A stretch of 64,000 bases of DNA from Limnobacter alexandrii (GCF_005871185.1 NZ_SWKN01000006.1:186001-250000), one strand, 5' to 3'; counted from the first letter of the stretch, positions 53,387-62,066 are shown. The notes: generated by a model from the letters alone, not told the origin. Numbers and translations are program-made.

Positions 53387-54453
53387 CGTTGCCAGTGCAT
53401 TTTAAGGAATGCATAGGTGACTGGCGCGGTAATCAGCCCGGGCAAGCCGAAGGCCACTTCGCCGAGAATAATGGCGATGAGCATTTCAGGCACGCTGGCG
53501 CGCACGTTGCGGCCAATGATGTAGCCGTTCACAAAGTATTCAAGTTTGTGAATGATGAACAGGTACATGACTGAACCCATGGCCACGAAAACGCCGTAGC
53601 GAATGGTGAGCACCAGAATAAGGGTGTTGGCCATGATGTTGCCTGCGGCCGGAATGAGGCTGGCCACGGCCGTGAACATCAGCAGCAGTTCGCGGAAAGG
53701 CAGCACCACATCGAATGCGGGCAAAATGCCGTACACAAACACGGCGGTGCAGAAGGTGTTCCAGATGCTGACATACACCTGCGCGCCCATGAGCAGGGTG
53801 AAACAGCGCACATAGCGTTCAAGCGTTTCAAGCCAGGCCTGCGCCAGGGGTTTGTAAGGGCCGCGCTGCCCCGGTGAAGCGGGTGCCATTAAAGCGGCAG
53901 ACACACCCAGAATAAGTGCAAACACAAACTGCAGGAAGATGAAGAAGCTGGCACCGCCGAAGCTGCGCACATAGCCCACGAAATCGCTGTCGTCTTTGCT
54001 GATCATGCGGAACAGTTCACTGGGCTTGCCGGGAATGTGTTCTTTGATTGCCTGGGGCAAGCTGGCGGTCACCGAGTTCAAGTTGCGCAGGGCTTCTTCG
54101 ACCAATTGCGGGCCTTGCTGGGCCATGGTGGCCAGCACAAACCGGACACCGCTGTTTAGCCCAATGCCCAGTAGCACCACGGCTGCGGCCACCACTGCGG
54201 TGGTGAGAAAAGTAGGCAGCCAGCCAAACAGCCCGCGCATGAAGGGGCCGTTGAATTTGTTGATGTGGGGTTGCAACAAGTGCACGAAGCCCCGGCGGGT
54301 GAAGCGGGTCAGCGCAAAAATGGCCAGGCCCGCAATAAGGCCCACGCCTATTTTTAGCGACAACATGCTGGCCCAAATGGCCAGAATGCCAACAACGGAG
54401 GCGTATTCCCACCGAATGGCGTGATTGTCTTGGTGCTGTAAGGGGTTGGACAT
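53371..54453 (-). CDS. AI-2E family (PerM/YdiK-type) transporter
   Basis: This 360-residue membrane protein has about 8 hydrophobic segments. Typical blocks are VGLIAGLAIFALTRF, the central GSEL-like loop before the VAAAVVLLGIGLNSGV region, and the C-terminal FGLPGLITAPVTYAFLKMHW. The family includes AI-2 exporters and sodium-proton antiporters, and most members have no known substrate. It is the first gene of the minus-strand operon, and the ligase-like gene overlaps its end. Its role with the glycan genes is unclear. Confidence 0.8.
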   Translation of the reverse strand: MSNPLQHQDNHAIRWEYASVVGILAIWASMLSLKIGVGLIAGLAIFALTRFTRRGFVHLLQPHINKFNGPFMRGLFGWLPTFLTTAVVAAAVVLLGIGLNSGVRFVLATMAQQGPQLVEEALRNLNSVTASLPQAIKEHIPGKPSELFRMISKDDSDFVGYVRSFGGASFFIFLQFVFALILGVSAALMAPASPGQRGPYKPLAQAWLETLERYVRCFTLLMGAQVYVSIWNTFCTAVFVYGILPAFDVVLPFRELLLMFTAVASLIPAAGNIMANTLILVLTIRYGVFVAMGSVMYLFIIHKLEYFVNGYIIGRNVRASVPEMLIAIILGEVAFGLPGLITAPVTYAFLKMHWQRWGWV

Positions 54454-54518
54454 GGAATCTCTTGGCTGCTTATGGGGTTAGGTATGACCAAGGTTTTCCA
54501 GATTCTATCCCAACTTGG

Positions 54519-56522
54519 TCAGTTCACCCCGTACAAGCGGCGCCAAAGCGCGAGGAAGATGCCTAGCCCCAACAGTCCGGCCAACCCCACGCTTCCACCG
54601 CCGCCACCACCGCCAGCGCTTACCGAAGTGGGCGCCGGAGTGACAGACCCACCAGAGCCAGCCTCACCCGTGCCGGTGCCCCCGCCTACAGGGCTGCCGC
54701 TGGGCGTGAAAGTACGCTCATTCTCGCTAGCATTGGCCAGGCGAACCACGCTGGTGTTGCTGCGGTTGGTGGCTGTGTCGGTTACGGTGAGTGCAAATTC
54801 AGCAATATTGCCTGCCATGCCCGACTGCACTTGCAAGCTGCTGCTTGTGGTGCCAGCCAGCACCACCGGGTTGCCGAACACCTGTTGCCAGCGGTAGCTA
54901 AGGTTGGCGCTGCCACCTGCACTGTTGGTGGACAAATCGGCATTCAGGATAAATGGCCCATTGCTGGCTACCACTGCCGATTGCGGCACATTGGCGACGG
55001 GCAAGGGGTTGCTTAGGCCTCGGGCGGCATTGATTGCGGCCAAGGGGTTAAGCAAACCTGCCCCACAGGCGGTGGGGGTGCAGTCGAGACGACCGAACAA
55101 ACCAACCGAATTGCTGGCATTGGCTGGATAAGGCAAGGCATTGTTGCGCAACAGTGTGTCGATTTGGCTGGGCGTTAAACTGGGGCGCGCCGCCTTGAGC
55201 AGGGAAATGGCGCCCGCCACCATGGGTGCCGAAAAACTGGTGCCTGCAAACAAAAATGTGGTGCTGCCATTCGGGTTGGGGGTAGAAGTACCGGTGTTGC
55301 TGGCGCCCACATACAGGCCGTTGGCATTGCCCGGTGCATGCAGGGTCAAGAAGCTGCTGCTGCCGCCTTTGGCCGAATAATTGGCCAGTTGTCCGTCTTG
55401 CTCTGCCGCGCCGGCGGCAATGGTGCCCGCGCAGTTGGCAGGGTACTGCACTGCGCCACCCGAATTGTTGCCTGCTGACACCACCACCGACACATTGCGT
55501 GCCCGTGCGTCGGCAATGGCTTGGGCCACCATGTCATTGGTGGCGCAACCGCCACCGAACAAGGGTGTATCGGTGGCAAAACTTAAGTTGATGACATTGG
55601 CAGGGTTGGGGTTCACGCCGATGGTGGGGTCAACCCGGCCAGAACCGGTGGCCCAGTAAAAGGCATCGACAATATCCGAACTGGTGGCAATACCACACCG
55701 GCCAGAAACCCGCACTGGAAGCACCTTGGCATTCCAATCCATACCAGCCAGAAATTGCCCGTTGTTCGACTGCGCGGCCGCCACAGAGGCCACGGTGGTG
55801 CCATGCCAGGAACTGGTGGTTGACCCATCGGGGCAATTAAAGCCGGGGGGTGGCGCATCGCCGGGATCAGACGGATCGGGATCGCGGCCATCGCCATCAT
55901 TGGAACCTGAATCGAATACGGTACCGCTTTCGCGTGCCCCCGTGGGCGGGGTTACGCGGCTGACAAAGTCGTAACCGGGAAGCAGCCGGCCTTTCAGCTC
56001 GGGGTTGTCAAACAACACGCCTGAATCGAGCACTGCAATCACCACGTTGCTGCTGCCACGGGTTTGTTCCCACACGTCTTGCATGCGCAGCGAGGCGTAC
56101 GCGCCAGTGTTCATGTAACTGGCTTGATTTGTGGCGTAGGCGCCGTCGTTCGGGGCGGGCACCGCTGTGCGCTGCAATTGAATATCAGGACTTGCAAAAC
56201 GCACCCCCGGCAGGGCTTGAAGCGCTGCGCGAATGGCTTGTGGCGTTTGCAGGCTGCCCAGCACGGGCAGGCTTTGCATTTCAACCAGGTAGCTGTTGGG
56301 TTGCAGCAAGGGGCGAACCATTTTTACGGGCACGCCAAGCGTGGATTGAAGTTGCTGCACCATGCCGCTGGGCACAAGGCCTGAAGAATCGCTGCCCACA
56401 TTGATCACCCAACGCATGGGGGTTGGCGTGGCTGTGGTGGTAACCGCACTGACTTGTGCCGCAGCAAGAGAGGGAAGCGCGCAAATTGCCGCCACGATGA
56501 CCTGTTTGATTGGTGCTGCCAC
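54519..56522 (-). CDS. Secreted S8 subtilase with GlyGly-CTERM-like tail
   Basis: This 667-residue protease has a signal peptide (ending ALPSLAAAQ), a prodomain to about residue 125, and the catalytic triad Asp166 (VIAVLDSGV), His240 (SSWHGTTVASVAAA) and Ser429 (AGTSFSAPMVAGA), with Asn353 as the likely oxyanion residue. Residues 525-615 resemble an Ig-like domain. The tail is a Gly-rich stretch, a hydrophobic helix (VGLAGLLGLGIFLALW) and RR, as in GlyGly-CTERM anchors cut by rhombosortase. It is likely secreted by a type II system. It is a single gene with its own promoter. Confidence 0.88.
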   Translation of the reverse strand: MAAPIKQVIVAAICALPSLAAAQVSAVTTTATPTPMRWVINVGSDSSGLVPSGMVQQLQSTLGVPVKMVRPLLQPNSYLVEMQSLPVLGSLQTPQAIRAALQALPGVRFASPDIQLQRTAVPAPNDGAYATNQASYMNTGAYASLRMQDVWEQTRGSSNVVIAVLDSGVLFDNPELKGRLLPGYDFVSRVTPPTGARESGTVFDSGSNDGDGRDPDPSDPGDAPPPGFNCPDGSTTSSWHGTTVASVAAAQSNNGQFLAGMDWNAKVLPVRVSGRCGIATSSDIVDAFYWATGSGRVDPTIGVNPNPANVINLSFATDTPLFGGGCATNDMVAQAIADARARNVSVVVSAGNNSGGAVQYPANCAGTIAAGAAEQDGQLANYSAKGGSSSFLTLHAPGNANGLYVGASNTGTSTPNPNGSTTFLFAGTSFSAPMVAGAISLLKAARPSLTPSQIDTLLRNNALPYPANASNSVGLFGRLDCTPTACGAGLLNPLAAINAARGLSNPLPVANVPQSAVVASNGPFILNADLSTNSAGGSANLSYRWQQVFGNPVVLAGTTSSSLQVQSGMAGNIAEFALTVTDTATNRSNTSVVRLANASENERTFTPSGSPVGGGTGTGEAGSGGSVTPAPTSVSAGGGGGGGSVGLAGLLGLGIFLALWRRLYGVN

Positions 56523-56687
56523 TGAAACTACTCCGAAAAAGCCGGTTTGATCTAATTGTACCCACCCGCACTCCGCATGGATTCAAATTAGGTTTTGTCG
56601 CGTCATGTCATCGACAGACATGCGACTAAACGCCTTACTTTCCCCGTTATTTTTGAAATTTTTATGACATTGCCCTGCTCGGCCGGT

Positions 56688-56722
56688 TTGTCACATTTCT
56701 GCATACAAAACGCGATTAGATA
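56688..56722 (+). promoter_or_regulatory. Candidate Pho-box-like promoter before the PhoX gene
   Basis: TTGTCAC, four bases later CTGCATA, and a TTAGAT 10 bp further on give a layout like a Pho box with a -10 element. The match to the CTGTCAT repeats is partial in the second half. It is suggestive because the gene is a PhoX-family phosphatase. Confidence 0.3.
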
Positions 56723-56762
56723 CGCGTGCTTTTTCAATCAAATAACTTTAGAGAGTTGAGAG

Positions 56763-58757
56763 ATGTCATACAAACTTGAACCGGAAGACATTGGTGTAAA
56801 CACCGCCAAGGAATTGAGCCTGACCGAGATCGTAGAACGTGCGATCAAGGTGAACCAGGGCCGTCGCAATGTGTTGAAAAGTGGTGCTGGTCTTGCAGCG
56901 TTGTCAATTTTTGGTTTGAACGCCTGTGGGTCTGACGGTTCGGTTGCTGCAACGGCACCTGCCAACACCGAAGTGGCTTTTGCTGCAGCTGCTGCATCGT
57001 CTGGCGACACTGTGGTGGTGCCCGATGGCTATGTGGCTGAAATTCTCTATCGCTGGGGCGATCCCTGCGTGGCCGGCTCACCGGAATTTGCAGGCGACCT
57101 GAGCGAAACATCTGCCGTGGCAGAACAGCAAAGCGGCGACAACCATGATGCTATCAACTTTTTCCCGTTCCGCAATTCGGATGGTAGCGAACGCAACGAT
57201 GTAGGCCTGCTGTGTATCAACCACGAGTATATCAATGCCGAGTACTACTACGACAAGCTGGTAAGTGACTCTTCAGTGGCCTTCACTTTTGAAGATGCGC
57301 GCAAGGGTCAGGCCGCACACGGTGTATCGATCATCGAGGTGATGCGCAACAGCAACGGCACCTGGACAGTAAACCGCAACTCCACATTCAACCGCCGTAT
57401 TCATGGCAACACGCCCATTGACATTACCGGCCCAGCCCGCGGCAATGTTTTGCTGCAAACCGCAGCCGACCCAACAGGCACCCGTGTATTGGGCACCTTG
57501 AACAACTGTGGCGCAGGTCAAACCCCTTGGGGCACTTACATTACTTGTGAAGAAAACTTCAACGGCTACTTTGGCGCGAATGGTGCATTCACGCCCAACG
57601 CGCTGGAGGCACGTTATGGTTTGAATTCCAACGGATTTGGCTACCGTTGGCACGAAAGCGACCCTCGCTTTGACATGAATGCCAACCGCAACGAACCCAA
57701 TCGTCACGGCTGGGTTGTAGAGATCGACCCATTCCGCCCCGCCAGCACTCCCAAAAAGCGCACTGCACTGGGTCGCTTCAAACACGAAAACGCAGAACTG
57801 GTGATTGACCCAACCACGAAGAAAGTGGTGGTTTACATGGGCTGCGACGAGCGTTTTGAGTACGTATACAAGTTTGTTTCCGATGCTGCGTTCGACGAGG
57901 ACAACATGGCCGCCAACGCCGACATTCTGGACGCAGGTACTTTGTACGTGGCCCAGTTTAACGACGACGGCACCGCTGGCGACGGCGTGGGTGTGGGCAC
58001 ATGGATTCCATTGGTATTCGGCAACCCAGGCCTGACCGCAGCAGACGGCTTTTTGAACCAAGGCGATTTGTTGGTGCGCACGCGCCAAGCCGCGACAGCG
58101 GTGGGCGCAACCCGCATGGACCGCCCGGAATGGGTAGCCGCCAACCCCAAGAAGCCTGGTGAAGTATTTGTCACCATGACCAACAACAGTGCCCGTACGG
58201 CTGGCCAGGTGGACGAGGCCAATCCACGCGCCAACAACATTTATGGCCACATCATTCGCATCAATGAAACGAATGAAGATGCCACTGGCACAACATTTGA
58301 CTGGAACATCTTCCTGCTGGCTGGCGATGCTGGTCAGGAGCTGTTCAACAGCCCAGACGGCTTGCAGTTTGACCGTTTGGGTCGCCTGTGGGTGCAAACC
58401 GATGGCAACTTCAGCAACGTGAATGCATTTGCGGGGCATGGCAACAACCAAATGCTGGTGGCCGATCTGGACGAGGGCACTGTACAGCGCTTCTTGGTGG
58501 GCCCGTCTGGCTGCGAGGTTACCGGCGTAACCTGGACACCCGACATGCGTACCATGTTTGTTGACATTCAACACCCCGGCGAAGTGGGCAGCCACCCCAA
58601 CGCCATTAACCCGGCAACCGGCGCCCGCTACACAGAGGCAGAGTTGATTGCTGACCCCACTGCTTTTTCAACATGGCCTGACGGCGCGACAGCAAGCCGC
58701 CCACGCTCGGGCACAATTGTTGTACGCCGCACAGACGGCGGGATTATTGGCACCTAA
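56763..58757 (+). CDS. PhoX-family (DUF839) alkaline phosphatase-like protein
   Basis: This 664-residue protein has an N-terminal RRNVLKSGAGLAALSIFGLNAC, which combines a twin-arginine signal and a lipobox-like Cys at residue 55. Motifs of the PhoX/DUF839 family are INHEYINAEYY, TPWGTYITCEENFNGYF, RHGWVVEIDPF and GRFKHENAEL. PhoX enzymes are Tat-exported, calcium- and iron-dependent phosphatases that free phosphate in the periplasm. The 42 residues before the twin-Arg motif are unusually long for a signal peptide but are common in this subgroup. It stands alone and ends in a terminator. Confidence 0.88.
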   Translation: MSYKLEPEDIGVNTAKELSLTEIVERAIKVNQGRRNVLKSGAGLAALSIFGLNACGSDGSVAATAPANTEVAFAAAAASSGDTVVVPDGYVAEILYRWGDPCVAGSPEFAGDLSETSAVAEQQSGDNHDAINFFPFRNSDGSERNDVGLLCINHEYINAEYYYDKLVSDSSVAFTFEDARKGQAAHGVSIIEVMRNSNGTWTVNRNSTFNRRIHGNTPIDITGPARGNVLLQTAADPTGTRVLGTLNNCGAGQTPWGTYITCEENFNGYFGANGAFTPNALEARYGLNSNGFGYRWHESDPRFDMNANRNEPNRHGWVVEIDPFRPASTPKKRTALGRFKHENAELVIDPTTKKVVVYMGCDERFEYVYKFVSDAAFDEDNMAANADILDAGTLYVAQFNDDGTAGDGVGVGTWIPLVFGNPGLTAADGFLNQGDLLVRTRQAATAVGATRMDRPEWVAANPKKPGEVFVTMTNNSARTAGQVDEANPRANNIYGHIIRINETNEDATGTTFDWNIFLLAGDAGQELFNSPDGLQFDRLGRLWVQTDGNFSNVNAFAGHGNNQMLVADLDEGTVQRFLVGPSGCEVTGVTWTPDMRTMFVDIQHPGEVGSHPNAINPATGARYTEAELIADPTAFSTWPDGATASRPRSGTIVVRRTDGGIIGT

Positions 58758-58785
58758 GCCTCTGTTTTAAAAAGGCTTAACTGCA

Positions 58786-58824
58786 AAAGGGCAGGCCTGC
58801 TTTAGAGCCTGCCCTTTGTATTTT
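58786..58824 (+). terminator. Rho-independent terminator after the PhoX gene
   Basis: AAAGGGCAGGC and GCCTGCCCTTT form a perfect 11-bp stem with a 10-base loop, followed by GTATTTT. It lies about 30 bp after the stop. Confidence 0.9.
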
Positions 58825-58891
58825 CTGGCTTGCGAAGATTCGCATTTCCATGCAAACTAAAAATTCCTAAATTTGCTCAGGTAGTTCGCAA

Positions 58892-59404
58892 ATGCCAAGT
58901 GACAGTTCTTCTCGCCCCCCCTCAAATAGCAACAAGAAATTGCAGTTCGACAAAGAAAACAGCTTTCGACAACGAATATGGAAAATCTGGCTGATAATTT
59001 TCGCAAGTGTTTTAACCGCTGCCTTTACAACCAGCCTGACCCACGCCAGTGAAGCAGACGACAAGAAAGAAACCCGCGCAGTAATCGAAGCCCAACTTGA
59101 AGCCTTTAAACAAGGCGATGGCCCCAAGGCCTTTTCTTACGCAACCCCCAATATTCAAACCATGTTTGGCGATGCCGATACCTTTATGCAAATGGTGCGC
59201 GACGGCTATGATGTGGTGTATCGCCCTGCCTCGGTTCGCTTTGTGAAGTTTGAGACCGATGGAATGAATGCACTACACGCGGTGCAGATGATTGACCGCC
59301 AGAAAACGCTTTGGAACGTATACTACGTATTGCAGAAGCGCCCGGACGGCAGTTGGAGAATTTCCAGTTGCGAGACCGAGAAAGCGGAAACCGACCTGAT
59401 TTGA
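58892..59404 (+). CDS. DUF4864 domain protein, membrane-anchored
   Basis: This 170-residue protein has a cytoplasmic N-terminal tail, one hydrophobic segment at residues 30-50 (IWKIWLIIFASVLTAAFTT) and a periplasmic domain. The domain shows AVIEAQLEAFKQGDGPKAFSYATPNIQTMFGDADTFMQMV, the typical start of DUF4864, and ends WRISSCETEKAE. Its function is unknown; the fold resembles NTF2-like proteins. It lies 1 bp before erpA, so it is likely co-transcribed with it. Confidence 0.85.
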   Translation: MPSDSSSRPPSNSNKKLQFDKENSFRQRIWKIWLIIFASVLTAAFTTSLTHASEADDKKETRAVIEAQLEAFKQGDGPKAFSYATPNIQTMFGDADTFMQMVRDGYDVVYRPASVRFVKFETDGMNALHAVQMIDRQKTLWNVYYVLQKRPDGSWRISSCETEKAETDLI

Positions 59405-59405
59405 C

Positions 59406-59762
59406 ATGACTATTGAAGCAGCAACCCCCACTTGTAACATTGCCTTGACCGACGCAGCCCAGGAACGAATTCTGGATTTGCGCGACAACATGCACAAACC
59501 GGCGATGATTCGCCTGTACGTGCAAGGGGGCGGTTGTTCTGGCTTTGAGTACAAGATCGACCTTGCGAAGGAAACGGACGAGGACGACATTCTGGTGGAA
59601 ATCAACCCTTACATTCACATTTATGTAGACCAGGTAAGCGCGCCCTACCTGGAAGGCACCACCATTGACTACGAAGCCCACACCCTGGCCTCACGCTTTG
59701 TGTTTAACAACCCGCAGGCCAAAAGCACCTGTGGTTGTGGATCAAGCTTTTCAGTGGAATAA
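59406..59762 (+). CDS. erpA: Iron-sulfur cluster insertion protein ErpA
   Basis: ErpA is an A-type carrier that delivers iron-sulfur clusters to apo-proteins. The 118-residue protein has LYVQGGGCSGFEYKIDL with Cys44 and the C-terminal CGCGSSFSVE with Cys109 and Cys111, the three ligands of the family. DNIDE-like variable loops and the length fit ErpA, though IscA and HesB proteins share these motifs. It follows the DUF4864 gene by 1 bp. A 12-bp inverted repeat of the next operon lies 18 bp after its stop. Confidence 0.88.
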   Translation: MTIEAATPTCNIALTDAAQERILDLRDNMHKPAMIRLYVQGGGCSGFEYKIDLAKETDEDDILVEINPYIHIYVDQVSAPYLEGTTIDYEAHTLASRFVFNNPQAKSTCGCGSSFSVE

Positions 59763-59780
59763 ACCACAATTTGTTTCTGG

Positions 59781-59810
59781 TTCTATACAAAATTTGATTT
59801 TTGTATAGAA
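59781..59810. promoter_or_regulatory. Perfect 12-bp inverted repeat, likely operator of AbiEii pair B
   Basis: TTCTATACAAAA and TTTTGTATAGAA are exact reverse complements with a 6-base spacer. The site lies 11 bp before the HTH gene start, fitting autoregulation by the HTH protein. Confidence 0.75.
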
Positions 59811-59821
59811 TGGGAAACACA

Positions 59822-60292
59822 ATGCCAGCCAAATTTGATTTAAAAACCTCAGCGCCCCGCGAGCAATTGCTAGCCTTGGGGCAACAATTGAAGCAACACC
59901 GCAAGGCCAATAAGCTAAGTGCCGATGCGGTGGCTACTGCTGCCGGCCTTTCCCGCACGACCTTGCACCGAATTGAACTGGGCGAAGCCTCTGTGGCTGC
60001 CGGGGCCTATTGGGCAGTGGTTGCTGCCTTGGGCTTGACGTGCGGAATTATTGCAAAGGGTACCGCTGCGGCCAATACGGTTTCCGACAACATCGATTTA
60101 AAAAAATATCCACAACTGAAACTGCTGGCCTGGCATGTGCAGGGCACGGATTGGCTTACACCGCGACAGGCTTGGGACATTTATGTACGCAACTGGCGGC
60201 ATGTTGATGAAACAGCAGTTTCTGCGAAAGAAAGAAAGTTGATTGATCAACTGCGTGCGACGTTTGAACCTGACTCAAAGGACGACATTTGA
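59822..60292 (+). CDS. XRE-type HTH protein, probable antitoxin of AbiEii pair B
   Basis: This 156-residue protein has a Cro/C1-type HTH at residues 17-68: LALGQQLKQHRKANKLSADAVATAAGLSRTTLHRIELGEAS. The rest is a helical region with LKLLAWHVQGTDWLTPRQAWDIYVRNW, which resembles antitoxin parts found beside AbiEii toxins. I chose the ATG at 59822; the ATG at 59810 touches the operator. It ends directly before the toxin gene. It has little sequence in common with the antitoxin at 34790 outside the HTH. Confidence 0.8.
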   Translation: MPAKFDLKTSAPREQLLALGQQLKQHRKANKLSADAVATAAGLSRTTLHRIELGEASVAAGAYWAVVAALGLTCGIIAKGTAAANTVSDNIDLKKYPQLKLLAWHVQGTDWLTPRQAWDIYVRNWRHVDETAVSAKERKLIDQLRATFEPDSKDDI

Positions 60293-61015
60293 ATGTTTAA
60301 ACGCACACACCACCAAGCCATTGAGCAAGTGCTTCGTTTGATGAATGCAGAGTTGTTGAAAGCCCACTGTTGCTATTTCGGCGGCGGCACTGCGATCGCG
60401 CTGCAATATGGAGAGTACCGGGAATCAGTGGATATTGATTTCATGGTTTCTGATGTGCCGAGTTACAGAACAATGCGTACATTGGTGCGAGAGTCTGGAA
60501 ATGTGCTGGTACTCTTTAAAGACAACACCACCCTAGTGTCCCAGTTGCGTGAAGTGCGAGCAGATCAATACGGTATTCGAACTGCGATTGGCTTGGGGCA
60601 GCACATGATTAAATTTGAAATTGTGCTGGAAGGTCGAATTGAGTTTGATACGCCAAGCGACGATGACACGGTGTGTGGCGTTACAGCCTTAAGCAGTGTT
60701 GACCTGGTTGCAAGCAAATTGCTGGCGAACTCAGACCGTTGGGCAGATGAAGGCGTATTCAATCGTGATCTGATTGACTTGGCCATGATGAAGCCAGCGC
60801 ACGACGCATTTGCAAAAGCATGCACCAAGGCTGAAACTGCCTACGGTGCGAGCATTCGACAAGACCTTGAAAAGGCAATTGGTAAACTGCTGGACAAGCC
60901 TGACTGGCTGGAAAAGTGCATGCGCGCCATGAACATGAATGACACCGCACCCGCTGTTGTAGCGACCGCTGTCCTGTCACTTCGCAACATATTGAAAAAA
61001 ATCAACGGCACTTGA
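60293..61015 (+). CDS. AbiEii/AbiGii-family nucleotidyltransferase toxin B
   Basis: This 240-residue protein has the core YFGGGTAIALQYGEYRESVDIDF with GGGT at 30-33 and metal-binding Asp47 and Asp49. The later helical part LSSVDLVASKLLANSDRWADEGVFNRDLIDLAMM contains the conserved Lys and the Arg-Asp-Leu-x-Asp motif of AbiEii proteins. It would be neutralised by the HTH partner encoded directly before it. Its 3' end overlaps that of the opposite-strand small gene by 14 bp. Confidence 0.82.
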   Translation: MFKRTHHQAIEQVLRLMNAELLKAHCCYFGGGTAIALQYGEYRESVDIDFMVSDVPSYRTMRTLVRESGNVLVLFKDNTTLVSQLREVRADQYGIRTAIGLGQHMIKFEIVLEGRIEFDTPSDDDTVCGVTALSSVDLVASKLLANSDRWADEGVFNRDLIDLAMMKPAHDAFAKACTKAETAYGASIRQDLEKAIGKLLDKPDWLEKCMRAMNMNDTAPAVVATAVLSLRNILKKINGT

Positions 61016-61301
61016 TTTCTTCTTTGAACTCGTCGTACTTCGCCTCGCGTTTAACCCTGCATTCACCGTCTTGATATTCCTCTTTCCAGGGCGCATCGGC
61101 CACAGGTGAAAAACCATCTTCGCACTTCACTTCTTTCTTGTACTCGTAAGGTTTTGATTCAATTTTGACGCGACAAGGACCATCCCAATATTCTTGTTTG
61201 CTGCGCTCCCAATAGCCATAGTCACCACCACTCCAGGCGAATGCAGCGCTGGTGAATGCGAATGTGCCTAGTGCTGCGCTTAAGATTTTAAAGAACTTCA
61301 T
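61002..61301 (-). CDS. Small secreted protein with an internal Cys repeat
   Basis: This 99-residue protein has a signal peptide (ending SAAFAWSGG). The mature part holds two similar units, CRVKIESKPYEYKKEVKC and CRVKREAKYDEFKEEIKC, each bounded by two Cys that could form disulfides in the periplasm. The units are strongly charged. I do not recognise a named family. It is convergent with the AbiEii toxin gene and overlaps its end. Confidence 0.7.
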   Translation of the reverse strand: MKFFKILSAALGTFAFTSAAFAWSGGDYGYWERSKQEYWDGPCRVKIESKPYEYKKEVKCEDGFSPVADAPWKEEYQDGECRVKREAKYDEFKEEIKCR

Positions 61302-61420
61302 GGGTACTACCTCGGAACGTTGGCGATTGAGGTAATAACGGGTGGGTGAATGGGAGAGTTGACGGGATTATTGGTGGTACTTACATTGCGACATTGCCGT
61401 GCATGTCCAATGATGTTTTT

Positions 61421-61651
61421 ATGAAGAAATCAAAAGTACTCAAGAGAAGCGGCACCCAAGCGGTGCGTCTGCCCAAAGCATTGGCTTTTCCTGCAGATCT
61501 TAAATTTGTCGACGTTACTGGAATGGGCCGGACTCGTATCATTTCACCGGCAGGTGAATCATGGGACAGTTGGTTCAACGGTCCGGGGGTGACCAATGAC
61601 TTCATGCCGGATCGAGATCAGCCTGAACCACAAGAAAGAGAATCATTTTGA
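61421..61651 (+). CDS. vapB: VapB-type antitoxin
   Basis: This 76-residue protein has the AbrB-type swapped-hairpin start KKSKVLKRSGTQAVRLPKALAF, typical of VapB, and a C-terminal toxin-binding tail with SWDSWFNGPG. It would bind and block the VapC nuclease and repress its own operon. I chose the ATG at 61421; an ATG at 61403 is possible. Its TGA overlaps the ATG of the broken vapC. Confidence 0.83.
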   Translation: MKKSKVLKRSGTQAVRLPKALAFPADLKFVDVTGMGRTRIISPAGESWDSWFNGPGVTNDFMPDRDQPEPQERESF

Positions 61652-62066
61652 TGTTGAAGTACATGCTCGACACCAACACCTGATTTACGCGATAAAAAAC
61701 CAACCTGCTGAAGTTAAACGCGCATTCGCGCATCATTACGGCCAGTTCTGCATTAGTGCTATTACTGCAATGGAACTGGTCTTCGGCGCAGAAAAGTCGA
61801 GTAACGTGGAACGAAACCTGAACGTTATCGAAGGCTTCATGGCGCGCCTTGATGTGCTGGAATATGACAAGGTGGCTGCAATACAAACCGCGCAAATAAA
61901 AGCCGAACTCGCGAGATGTGGAACCCCTATAGGCTCGTACGATGTGATGATTGCAGGGCACGCACGCAGCCAGGGACTGATCATGGTCACAAACAATTTG
62001 CGTGAGTTTTCCAGGGTGTCGGGATTGCGTTCTGAGAGTTGGGTGGCCAAGCCAATGAGTGTCTAG
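61651..62066 (+). pseudogene. vapC: VapC PIN-domain toxin with a frameshift near the N-terminus
   Basis: The gene begins ATG at 61651 (MLKYMLDTNT) and then hits TGA at 61681. The rest of a normal VapC continues in another frame: LIYAIKNQPAEVKRAFAHHYGQFCISAITAMELVFGAEKSS, then LARCGTPIGSYDVMIAGHARSQGLIMVTNNLREFSRV. One missing base in the codon after NT (expected Cys or similar, then Ile-Tyr) explains it. The first catalytic Asp (in MLDTN) is separated from the other acidic residues, so no active toxin is expected unless frameshifting restores it. A sequencing error is the main alternative. Confidence 0.85.

Noticed and set aside
57273-58595. 440-codon minus-strand open frame opposite the PhoX gene
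   Set aside because: The PhoX motifs on the plus strand are unmistakable; the antisense frame shows no family pattern and arises from codon bias.
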